Source: Streptomyces zingiberis (GTDB taxonomy: Bacteria > Actinomycetota > Actinomycetes > Streptomycetales > Streptomycetaceae). From it: a stretch of DNA of 64,000 nt. The notes under the pieces are model-generated. The model was given only the letters and a program-made list of their open reading frames with translations, made no database searches and was not told where the DNA came from. Location of the stretch: positions 1 through 64,000 of the forward strand of contig NZ_JAATEN010000007.1 of the NCBI RefSeq assembly GCF_012034935.1, read 5' to 3'. Shown piece by piece: positions 1 through 6,838 of the stretch. Position 1 is the stretch's first letter. Each line of letters opens with the position of its first letter. A program made the translations under genes and the position numbers.

Positions 1-367
1 GGTGGTGCAGCGCCGTCACGGCACCCCCCCCGCCGCGGGGACGCCGCCGCCGCGGCACCCCGGTGCGCGGCGGCGGCGTCGGCCCCACTGTGGTCCGCGG
101 CGCGGACGGGGGCAAAGGTTGCGGCGGGTTGCAGACCTTTGCCGCGTTCCCGTGATCCCGGTGAGCTCGGTGACCGGGGTGCCTTGAACGTTTCTGCGTT
201 CCCCGCGAGCCCCGCCTTCCCGCGTTCCCCGCCCTTCCTGCGGTTTCTGGTTTTCCCGCGTTTTCCGCGGGGGAAGCCCCCGTACCCGCTCTCCGGGCGG
301 CACCATGAGGGAAGCCACCCTTCCGCCGGTGCCGCGGCACCGGCCGCTCCGTGACGGAGACCGCACC
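1..367. other. Upstream region without a supported gene
   Basis: No convincing gene is seen. The region holds an inverted repeat (111-143), a degenerate run of 9-bp units starting GTGA (152-187), a pyrimidine-rich stretch of C/T clusters (about 190-265) and a small hairpin at 268-282 (CGGGGG, 3-nt loop, CCCCCG). Short open frames here are arginine/proline-rich shadows. Confidence 0.6.
111..143. repeat. Inverted repeat, operator or terminator candidate
   Basis: GGCAAAGGT at 111-119 is the exact reverse complement of ACCTTTGCC at 135-143, with a 15-nt spacer. A further TGC/GCA pairing inside the spacer lengthens the stem past a one-base bulge. It lies about 225 bp before the GAF regulator. It could terminate a gene left of the window or be an operator. 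It is AT-richer than its surroundings. Confidence 0.45.
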
Positions 368-1801
368 GTGGACCACACATCGCAGCAGACGGCCCGGACC
401 GCGCCCCGGACCACCGGGACGGGGCGGGGCAGCACCCGCGAGGCCGTCCGCCACCTCAACCGGCTGCGGGACGCGGCGCTGGCCGGGGACCGTCCGCCGT
501 CCGCCGTCCACCCGCTCATCGGCGAGTCCTGGGCGCGGATGCTGCGGCTCGGCCTCGACCCCGACCGGGGCGCGCCGGCCGGGCTGCTGCCGCTGGAGGA
601 GGTGGAGCGCCGCCGCCGGGCGAGCCCGCTGGCCACGGTGTTGCCGACGCTCCGCGAGGGGCTGGTCTCGGTGGCGGACGCGGCGCTGCACATCATGGTG
701 GTCACCGACGCCGACGGCCGGGTGCTGTGGCGGGACGGCAGCGCGCGGGTGCGGCGCGACGCGGACCGCGTCGGGCTGGAACCGGGCGCGAGCTGGGCGG
801 AGGAGGCGGTGGGCACCAACGGCATCGGCACCGCGCTGGTCACCGGCCGCCCGCTGCGGGTGCACTCGGCCGAGCACTTCGTCCGCGGCCACCACCACTG
901 GACCTGCGCCGCGGCCCCGCTGCGGGACCCGCGCACCGGGCGGCTGCTGGGCGTGGTGGACGTCAGCGGGCCCGCGGCCGGGGTGCATCCGGCGACCTCC
1001 CGGCTCGTCGTCTCCGTGGCCAGGCTGGCGGAGAGCGAACTGCGCGAGCGCCACCTGGAGTCCGTGGAACGGCTGAGGGCGATCGCCGCCCCGATCCTCT
1101 GCCGGCTCGGCGGCCGGGCGCTGGCCGTCGACCGCGACGGCTGGACGGCCGCCGTCACCGGGATGCCCTCACCGGGGCGGCTGACGCTGCCGGAGCACTT
1201 CGGCGCCGGCCGCCGCCGGCTGCCCGGCCTGGGCCCGTGCGCCGTGGACCCGCTCCCGGAGGGCTGGCTGGTCCGGCTGGAACCGGACGACGGCGGCGCG
1301 GCGGGCGCCGGGCCCGCGGCCCCGGCCACCGGCCTGGTGCTGGACCTGCGGCGGCCGGGGCGGCCCACCGCCGCCGTCACCGGCGGCGCCGGCGGCTGGA
1401 CCCAGCCGCTCAGCCCGCGCCACGCCGAACTGCTGTACGCGCTGGCCCGCCGGCCCGCGGGGCGCACCGCTGCCCAGCTCGCCGCCGACCTCTTCGGTGA
1501 CCCCGGCCGGACGGTGACGGTACGGGCGGAACTCTCCCGGCTGCGGCGCACGCTCGGCGGGGTGCTGGAGCACCGCCCGTACCGCTTCGCCGAGGGTGTG
1601 GAGGTACGGCTGCTCGTCCCGGACGAGCCCGGCGAGTTGCTGCCGCGCTCGACGGCACCGCTGATCAGGGCGGTACGCGCGGGGCGGGCGGACGGGCAGG
1701 GCAGGGGGGCGGCCCCGGCCGGGGAACGAGCCGTCCGCGAGACGGCCCGCCGGGCGGACGGTCCCCGGAACCCCGGGGACGGCGCTCACCGGGACGCGTG
1801 A
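368..1801 (+). CDS. GAF-domain transcriptional regulator
   Basis: A 477-residue protein. The N-terminal half carries a GAF-type sensor region with the motifs GTNGIGTAL and HHHWTCAAAPLRDP typical of the AcoR-like GAF regulators of Streptomyces. The C-terminal 90 residues (PRHAELLYALARRP, then VRAELSRLRRTLGG) look like a winged helix. No sigma-54 ATPase module lies between them, so this is the short actinobacterial form. GTG 368 is preferred because ACGGAGA lies 8 bp upstream; the in-frame ATG at 305 has no good ribosome site. The ligand is unknown. It is unlikely to be part of the sulfur operon, from which a GNAT gene separates it. Confidence 0.8.
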   Translation: MDHTSQQTARTAPRTTGTGRGSTREAVRHLNRLRDAALAGDRPPSAVHPLIGESWARMLRLGLDPDRGAPAGLLPLEEVERRRRASPLATVLPTLREGLVSVADAALHIMVVTDADGRVLWRDGSARVRRDADRVGLEPGASWAEEAVGTNGIGTALVTGRPLRVHSAEHFVRGHHHWTCAAAPLRDPRTGRLLGVVDVSGPAAGVHPATSRLVVSVARLAESELRERHLESVERLRAIAAPILCRLGGRALAVDRDGWTAAVTGMPSPGRLTLPEHFGAGRRRLPGLGPCAVDPLPEGWLVRLEPDDGGAAGAGPAAPATGLVLDLRRPGRPTAAVTGGAGGWTQPLSPRHAELLYALARRPAGRTAAQLAADLFGDPGRTVTVRAELSRLRRTLGGVLEHRPYRFAEGVEVRLLVPDEPGELLPRSTAPLIRAVRAGRADGQGRGAAPAGERAVRETARRADGPRNPGDGAHRDA

Positions 1802-1914
1802 TGGGATGGCCTCCCGGGTGGGCACCGGGCCGTGGCCGTCCCCGAGGTGCGGCGGCAGCTGTCCCGCACCGGCCGGGACACGGCCGGGAAGCCCGCCGAG
1901 GCGTGAGAGCCCTC

Positions 1915-1977
1915 GCGGCCCACACCCCCCTCGCGGCCCACGCGGCCCACGGAGCCCACGCGGCCCACGCAGCCCGG
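1915..1977. repeat. 9-bp tandem repeat (GCGGCCCAC type)
   Basis: Seven consecutive 9-bp units: GCGGCCCAC at 1915, a divergent unit at 1924, GCGGCCCAC at 1933 and 1942, GGAGCCCAC at 1951, GCGGCCCAC at 1960 and a degenerate unit at 1969. The array ends about 10 bp before the ribosome site of the acetyltransferase gene. Confidence 0.85.
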
Positions 1978-2005
1978 GAACACCCAGGGAGGAAACGGAA
2001 CCGGC

Positions 2006-2599
2006 ATGAGCGAGACCCCCGTGACCCCCGTGACCCCCGTGACCACCTGGTATCTGGAGCAGACCTCGCCGGCCGACCTCGCGCCGGCCGGAGCGCCGCC
2101 GGGCGCCCCGCGTGTCGAGCGGGCCGAGGTGCCCTCCCCGGAGTTCAGCCGCTTCCTCTACACGGCGGTCGGCGGTGACGTGTCCTGGACCGACCGCCTC
2201 GGCTGGCCGTACGCCCGCTGGCAGGAGGTGCTGGAGCGGCCCGGCACGGAGAGCTGGGTGGCGTACGAGCGGGGGACACCGGCGGGCTTCGTCGAACTGG
2301 CCCCGAACACGGACGGCGAGGACAGCGCGGTGGAGATCGTCTACTTCGGGCTGATCCCGGCGTTCCGGGGCCGGGGCCTCGGTGGCCATCTGCTGAGCCT
2401 GGGCACGGCACGCGCCTGGGACCTGGCCACGCGCTGGCCCGGGCGCCCGCCGACGTCCCGGGTGTGGGTGCACACCTGTAGCAAGGACGGGCCGTACGCG
2501 CTGGACAACTACCGGCGGCGGGGCTTCCGGGTCCACGACACCCGTACCGCGGTGGAGGCACCGGTGGCCTCCCCCGGTCCGTGGCCGGGCGCCCGCTGA
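2006..2599 (+). CDS. GNAT family N-acetyltransferase
   Basis: A 197-residue GNAT-fold protein. The acetyl-CoA binding motif A is seen as GLIPAFRGRGLGGHLL around residues 114-129, and the final fold strands follow (VWVHTCSKDGPYALDNYRRRGF). The family transfers acetyl groups from acetyl-CoA to amines; the substrate here is unknown. ATG 2006 is preceded by GGGAGGAAA. The N-terminus is unusual: residues 4-12 are three TPV repeats encoded by three exact 9-bp units (2015-2041), so the first dozen residues are probably not part of the fold. It appears monocistronic. Confidence 0.85.
   Translation: MSETPVTPVTPVTTWYLEQTSPADLAPAGAPPGAPRVERAEVPSPEFSRFLYTAVGGDVSWTDRLGWPYARWQEVLERPGTESWVAYERGTPAGFVELAPNTDGEDSAVEIVYFGLIPAFRGRGLGGHLLSLGTARAWDLATRWPGRPPTSRVWVHTCSKDGPYALDNYRRRGFRVHDTRTAVEAPVASPGPWPGAR
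2015..2044. repeat. 9-bp tandem repeat ACCCCCGTG x3
   Basis: Three identical units at 2015, 2024 and 2033 followed by a partial unit, inside the first codons of the acetyltransferase gene. The same core (GTGACC plus three bases) recurs at the start of the DinB gene (10655-10690) and, degenerate, at 152-187 and 5862-5897. Confidence 0.9.
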
Positions 2600-2785
2600 C
2601 CTCGTATCTCCCTCGCGCCTCGCCCGCACCTCGCCGTGGTGCCGGCCGGGCGCGCTCCGGCGGCGGGACCGGGGCGGCCCACCCCGCCGAAAGGATCCGG
2701 CCACCCACCGCACCCCACCCGTCCGGCCGGCGCTGTGATCCGCGGCACACACGTCTCACCCAGTGGAATAATGATGTCCACGATC

Positions 2786-2810
2786 CGGACGACAATGGAC
2801 TGCTGTCCGA
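2786..2810. promoter_or_regulatory. Possible operator before the cys leader peptide
   Basis: CGGAC and GTCCG form an inverted repeat about 24 bp across, with a second GGAC/GTCC pair inside it (2798-2809). An AT-rich AATAATGAT sequence lies at about 2767-2775 and could hold a -10 element. No regulator is assigned. Confidence 0.3.
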
Positions 2811-2832
2811 ACGGCGTGGCACGCTCTTGGGC

Positions 2833-2916
2833 ATGTCTGAAGCTGGAATCGCCTTGGTGAGTCGGCGCCATGTCGACCTCTGCCGCATGTCCAGCGCCAT
2901 CTGTCCCGCGGGCTGA
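2833..2916 (+). CDS. Cysteine-containing leader peptide of the sulfur operon
   Basis: A 27-residue ORF containing RRHVDLCRMSSAICPAG, the sequence type annotated in streptomycetes as a putative leader peptide ahead of sulfur-assimilation genes. Cysteine codons are TGC at codon 17 and TGT at codon 24. It ends 219 bp before the sulfite reductase start. Leader peptides of this kind are thought to act in cis: ribosome stalling at Cys codons would report low charged Cys-tRNA and raise expression downstream. That role is inference here. No clear ribosome site precedes the ATG; GTG 2857 is an alternative start that keeps the conserved core. Confidence 0.75.
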   Translation: MSEAGIALVSRRHVDLCRMSSAICPAG

Positions 2917-3135
2917 CAGTCCCAGCACCACCGCGCCCCGCACCGCCCCCTCCCCGGGGGCCGTGCCCACCCCGACCCCGCAGCGCCGCGGGACGCGCCG
3001 CGCCGCGAAGGGTCCGCTTCCGGCGAATCGCAGGTCAGCAGGGGTGTGATCCGACCCCCTCCGACGCTCCCGGCTCACCGCGGAAGATCCCGTTCGCCGG
3101 AACAGCCCGAGAAGCCCGAGAAGGACACCACTTCC
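2917..3135 (+). promoter_or_regulatory. Leader region, possible attenuator
   Basis: The gap between the leader peptide stop and sulfite reductase holds a 6-bp hairpin at 2945-2961 (GCCCCC, 5-nt loop, GGGGGC) beginning 29 nt after the leader stop, and a 5-bp hairpin at 2977-2992 (CCCGC/GCGGG). Either could take part in an attenuation switch. No U-tract follows, so intrinsic termination is not obvious; control of translation or Rho access is equally possible. Confidence 0.4.
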
Positions 3136-4833
3136 ATGGCCGTCACGCCCGACCGCACCAGGACCGCTCCGAACCGCCGCAAGACCGGCCGCCACCGCGG
3201 CGAGGGCCAGTGGGGCGTGGGCCACCACACCCCGCTCAACGGCAACGAGCAGTTCAAGAAGGACGACGACGGTCTCAATGTGCGGACACGCATTGAGACG
3301 ATCTACTCCAAGGCCGGTTTCGACTCCATCGACCCCAACGATCTCCGGGGCCGCATGCGCTGGTGGGGCCTCTACACCCAGCGCCGTCCCGGGATCGACG
3401 GCGGCAAGACCGCCGTCCTGGAACCGGAGGAGCTGGAGGACCGGTACTTCATGATGCGGGTGCGCGTCGACGGCGGCCGGCTGACCACGGCCCAGCTCCG
3501 CGCCATCGGCGAGGTCTCGCGCGACTACGCGCGCTCCACCGCCGACATCACCGACCGGCAGAACATCCAGCTCCACTGGGTGCGCATCGAGGACGTCCCC
3601 GCGATCTGGGAGCGCCTGGAGGCCGTCGGGCTGTCCACCACCGAGGCCTGCGGCGACTGCCCGCGCGTGATCATCGGCTCCCCCGTGGCGGGGATCGCGG
3701 CCGACGAGATCATCGACGGCACCCCGGCGGTGGAGGAGATCCACCGCCGCTACATCGGCAGCAAGGAATTCTCCAACCTGCCCCGCAAGTTCAAGACGGC
3801 GGTCTCCGGCTCCCCCGTGCAGGACGTCGTCCACGAGATCAACGACATCGCGTTCGTCGGCGTCGTCCACCCCGAGCACGGCCCCGGCTTCGACCTGTGG
3901 GTCGGCGGCGGGCTCTCCACCAACCCGAAGCTCGCCCAGCGCCTCGGCGTCTGGGTGCCGCTGGAGGACGTCCCCGAGGTGTGGGCCGGGGTCACCGGCA
4001 TCTTCCGCGACTTCGGCTACCGCCGCCTGCGCAACCGCGCCCGGCTGAAGTTCCTCGTCGCCGACTGGGGCACGGAGAAGTTCCGCCAGGTCCTGGAGGA
4101 CGACTACCTCGGCCGGAGGCTCACCGACGGGCCTCCCCCGGCGGAGCCCGTCACCCGCTGGCGGGACCACGTGGGCGTCCACCGGCAGCGGGACGGCCGC
4201 TACTACGTCGGCTTCGCGCCGCGGGTCGGCCGCGTCGACGGGGACACCCTCGTCCGCCTCGCCGACCTGGCGGCCGCCCACGGCTCGGACCGGCTCAACA
4301 CCACGGTCGAGCAGAAGATGATCATCCTCGACGTGGCCGAGGAGCAGGTGGACCCGCTCGTCGCCGGGCTGGAGGAGCTGGGCTTCCAGGTCCGCCCCTC
4401 GACGTTCCGGCGCGGCACGATGGCCTGCACCGGCATCGAGTACTGCAAGCTCGCCATCGTCGAGACCAAGGCGCGCGGTGCCTCCCTCATCGAGGAGCTG
4501 GAGGCCCGGCTGCCGGACTTCGCCGAGCCGCTCACCATCAACGTCAACGGCTGCCCCAACGCCTGCGCCCGCATCCAGACCGCCGACATCGGCCTCAAGG
4601 GCCAGCTCGTCCTGGACGGCGACGGCAACCAGGTCGAGGGCTACCAGGTGCACCTGGGCGGCTCCCTCGGCTTCGACGCCGGCTTCGGCCGCAAGGTGCG
4701 CGGGCTGAAGGTCACCGCCGACGAACTCCCCGACTACGTCGAGCGCGTGCTGCGCCGCTTCGAGAAGCAGCGCGAGGAGGGCGAGCCGTTCGCCGTCTGG
4801 GCGGCGCGCGCCGAGGCGGAGGACCTGTCATGA
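3136..4833 (+). CDS. sirA: Ferredoxin-dependent sulfite reductase
   Basis: A 565-residue siroheme/[4Fe-4S] enzyme that reduces sulfite to sulfide with six electrons in the cytoplasm. The cluster cysteines are visible as C431-X5-C437 (ACTGIEYC) and C473-X3-C477 (NGCPNAC). Tyr80 and Cys172 correspond, at a constant offset of 11, to the Tyr69-Cys161 pair cross-linked in Mycobacterium tuberculosis SirA, which favours sulfite rather than nitrite as substrate. ATG 3136 gives the usual family length; the longer in-frame start at 3046 adds a non-conserved stretch. First structural gene of the operon, it overlaps the next gene by an ATGA junction. Confidence 0.95.
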   Translation: MAVTPDRTRTAPNRRKTGRHRGEGQWGVGHHTPLNGNEQFKKDDDGLNVRTRIETIYSKAGFDSIDPNDLRGRMRWWGLYTQRRPGIDGGKTAVLEPEELEDRYFMMRVRVDGGRLTTAQLRAIGEVSRDYARSTADITDRQNIQLHWVRIEDVPAIWERLEAVGLSTTEACGDCPRVIIGSPVAGIAADEIIDGTPAVEEIHRRYIGSKEFSNLPRKFKTAVSGSPVQDVVHEINDIAFVGVVHPEHGPGFDLWVGGGLSTNPKLAQRLGVWVPLEDVPEVWAGVTGIFRDFGYRRLRNRARLKFLVADWGTEKFRQVLEDDYLGRRLTDGPPPAEPVTRWRDHVGVHRQRDGRYYVGFAPRVGRVDGDTLVRLADLAAAHGSDRLNTTVEQKMIILDVAEEQVDPLVAGLEELGFQVRPSTFRRGTMACTGIEYCKLAIVETKARGASLIEELEARLPDFAEPLTINVNGCPNACARIQTADIGLKGQLVLDGDGNQVEGYQVHLGGSLGFDAGFGRKVRGLKVTADELPDYVERVLRRFEKQREEGEPFAVWAARAEAEDLS

Positions 4834-5075
4834 GCGGGCGCGCGGCACCGTTCCACTGCCCCTACTGCGGGGACGAGGACCTGCGCCCCTCCGAGGAGGG
4901 GCACGGCGCCTGGGAGTGCGGCTCCTGCGCACGTGCCTTCCGGCTGTCCTTCCTCGGCCTGCTGTCCCGGGCCGCCTCCGGCCGGGGCGGCGTGGGCGAC
5001 ACCGCCGGGCCGGGCACCCCGCGGGACACCGGCACGCGGTCCGCCACCACCACGAAGGGGGAGACCCGCCCATGA
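4830..5075 (+). CDS. Small zinc-ribbon protein of the sulfur operon
   Basis: An 81-residue protein. C10-X2-C13 (HCPYCG) and C30-X2-C33 (ECGSC) have zinc-ribbon spacing, followed by a short hydrophobic stretch and a disordered tail. It is translationally coupled on both sides (ATGA overlaps at 4830-4833 and 5072-5075), so the cell probably makes it in fixed ratio with SirA and CysH. Small proteins occupy the same position in other streptomycetes. Function is unknown. A metal site, or a scaffold or electron-transfer accessory to sulfite or APS reductase, are guesses from context only. Confidence 0.85.
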   Translation: MSGRAAPFHCPYCGDEDLRPSEEGHGAWECGSCARAFRLSFLGLLSRAASGRGGVGDTAGPGTPRDTGTRSATTTKGETRP

Positions 5076-5782
5076 CCACCGCACCGTCCGCCCGCACCAC
5101 GGAGGAACTGCGCGCCCTGGCCGAGGAAGGGGCACGCGAGTTCGAGGGAGCCGGCCCTGAGGAGGTGCTGCGCTGGGCCGCCGACACCTTCGGCGACAGC
5201 TTCTGCGTCACCTCGTCCATGGAGGACGCCGTCGTGGCCCACCTCGCGTCCCGGGTCCGGCCCGGTGTCGACGTGGTGTTCCTCGACACCGGCTACCACT
5301 TCCCGGAGACCATCGGCACCCGGGACGCCGTGGCGGCCGTCATGGACGTCAACCTGATCAGCCTCACCCCGCGGCAGACCGTCGCCGAGCAGGACGCCGA
5401 GTACGGCCCGCGGCTCCACGAGCGTGATCCGGACCTGTGCTGCGCCCTGCGGAAGGTCGCCCCGCTGGAGGAGGGCCTGGCCCGCTACGACGCCTGGGGC
5501 ACCGGGCTCCGCCGCGACAACGGCCCCACCCGGGCCGCCACCCCGGTCGTCGGCTGGGACGAACGGCGGCAGAAGGTGAAGATCTCCCCCATCGCCACCT
5601 GGACGCAGGCCGATGTGGACGCCTACGCCGCCGAGCACGGAGTGCTCACCAACCCGCTGCTGAGCGACGGCTACCCCTCGATCGGCTGCGCCCCCTGCAC
5701 CCGCCGGGTGAAGCCCGGCGAGGACGTCCGGGCCGGCCGCTGGGCCGGGAGCGGCAAGACCGAGTGCGGGCTGCACACCTGA
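5072..5782 (+). CDS. cysH: Adenylyl-sulfate (APS) reductase
   Basis: A 236-residue thioredoxin-dependent reductase that releases sulfite from activated sulfate. The cysteine set of the [4Fe-4S] subclass is complete: Cys123-Cys124 (LCCALRK), Cys206 and Cys209 (IGCAPCT), and the catalytic Cys232 in the C-terminal KTECGLH. The Cys-Cys...Cys-X2-Cys pattern is the hallmark of enzymes that use APS, whereas PAPS-only CysH proteins lack these four cysteines. This agrees with the absence of an APS kinase gene directly downstream. The start is the ATG overlapping the stop of the preceding gene. Confidence 0.93.
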   Translation: MTTAPSARTTEELRALAEEGAREFEGAGPEEVLRWAADTFGDSFCVTSSMEDAVVAHLASRVRPGVDVVFLDTGYHFPETIGTRDAVAAVMDVNLISLTPRQTVAEQDAEYGPRLHERDPDLCCALRKVAPLEEGLARYDAWGTGLRRDNGPTRAATPVVGWDERRQKVKISPIATWTQADVDAYAAEHGVLTNPLLSDGYPSIGCAPCTRRVKPGEDVRAGRWAGSGKTECGLHT

Positions 5783-5859
5783 TGACCACCCGATCCGAGA
5801 CCGTCCCGCGGACCCCGGCGCCCCAGCGGCCCGGGCGTCGCGCCGAGGAGAAGGGTTGA
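5782..5859 (+). CDS. 25-codon ORF in the position of cysC
   Basis: This short ORF begins with an ATG overlapping the cysH stop (TGATG) and ends 2 bp before the cysD start. It encodes MTTRSETVPRTPAP and a basic tail, with no recognisable domain. In many streptomycetes the adenylyl-sulfate kinase gene cysC lies exactly here and, as I recall, starts with similar MTT codons. The ORF may be the scar of a cysC deletion, or it may serve only to carry ribosomes from cysH to cysD. A functional peptide is not supported. Confidence 0.35.
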   Translation: MTTRSETVPRTPAPQRPGRRAEEKG

Positions 5860-5861
5860 CC

Positions 5862-6836
5862 GTGACTTCCGCGACCACCGTGACGTCCCCGACCACCACG
5901 ACGGGCGGCCCCGCCGGAGCGGCCCGCCGCACCGGCGGCCCCTTCGCGCTGTCCCACCTGGACGCGCTGGAGTCGGAGGCCGTGCACATCTTCCGCGAGG
6001 TGGGGGGTGAGTTCGAGCGGCCGGTGATCCTGTTCTCCGGCGGCAAGGACTCCATCGTCATGCTCCACCTGGCGCTGAAGGCCTTCGCGCCCGCGCCGGT
6101 GCCGTTCTCCCTGCTGCACGTGGACACCGGCCACAACTTCCCCGAGGTGCTGGAGTTCCGCGACCGCACGGCCGCCCGGCACGGCCTCCGCCTCCACGTC
6201 GCCTCCGTCCAGGAGTTCATCGACGCGGGCACCCTGCGCGAGCGCCCCGACGGCACGCGCAACCCGCTCCAGACGGTCCCCCTGCTCGACGCCATCGAGA
6301 CCCACCGCTTCGACGCCGTGTTCGGCGGCGGCCGGCGGGACGAGGAGAAGGCCCGCGCCAAGGAGCGGGTGTTCTCCCTGCGTGACGAGTTCGGCGGCTG
6401 GGACCCGCGCCGCCAGCGCCCCGAGCTGTGGCAGCTCTACAACGGCCGCCACTCCCCCGGCGAGCACGTCCGCGTCTTCCCGCTCTCCAACTGGACCGAG
6501 CTGGACGTCTGGCAGTACATCGCCCGGGAGCGGATCGAGCTGCCGGCCATCTACTACGCCCACGAGCGCGAGGTCTTCTCCCGCAACGGCATGTGGCTGG
6601 CGCCGGGCGAGTGGGGCGGGCCGAAGGAGGGCGAGCCGGTGGAGCGGCGCCGGGTGCGCTACCGCACCGTCGGCGACATGTCCTGCACGGGAGCCGTGGA
6701 CTCCGGCGCCGGCACCATCGAGGCCGTCATCGCCGAGATCGCCGCCTCCCGGCTCACCGAGCGGGGAGCGACCCGGGCCGACGACAAGCTCTCCGAGGCC
6801 GCCATGGAGGACCGTAAGCGCGAGGGGTACTTCTAG
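5862..6836 (+). CDS. cysD: Sulfate adenylyltransferase subunit 2
   Basis: A 324-residue PP-loop ATP pyrophosphatase. The SGGKDS motif is present near residue 55 (LFSGGKDSIVML), followed by HVDTGHNFPEVLEFRD and the conserved GGGRRDEEKARAKER. With CysN it makes APS from sulfate and ATP. GTG 5862 is chosen because GAGGAGAAGGG ends 6 bp upstream; a TTG at 5856 would overlap that site. Residues 1-13 are a TT/VT-rich stretch encoded by four 9-bp units (5862-5897) and look non-structural. Confidence 0.95.
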   Translation: MTSATTVTSPTTTTGGPAGAARRTGGPFALSHLDALESEAVHIFREVGGEFERPVILFSGGKDSIVMLHLALKAFAPAPVPFSLLHVDTGHNFPEVLEFRDRTAARHGLRLHVASVQEFIDAGTLRERPDGTRNPLQTVPLLDAIETHRFDAVFGGGRRDEEKARAKERVFSLRDEFGGWDPRRQRPELWQLYNGRHSPGEHVRVFPLSNWTELDVWQYIARERIELPAIYYAHEREVFSRNGMWLAPGEWGGPKEGEPVERRRVRYRTVGDMSCTGAVDSGAGTIEAVIAEIAASRLTERGATRADDKLSEAAMEDRKREGYF

Positions 6837-6838
6837 GA

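Noticed and set aside
268..282. Small hairpin as an intrinsic terminator
   Set aside because: Only 6 bp, no U-tract in either direction and not next to a visible stop codon.
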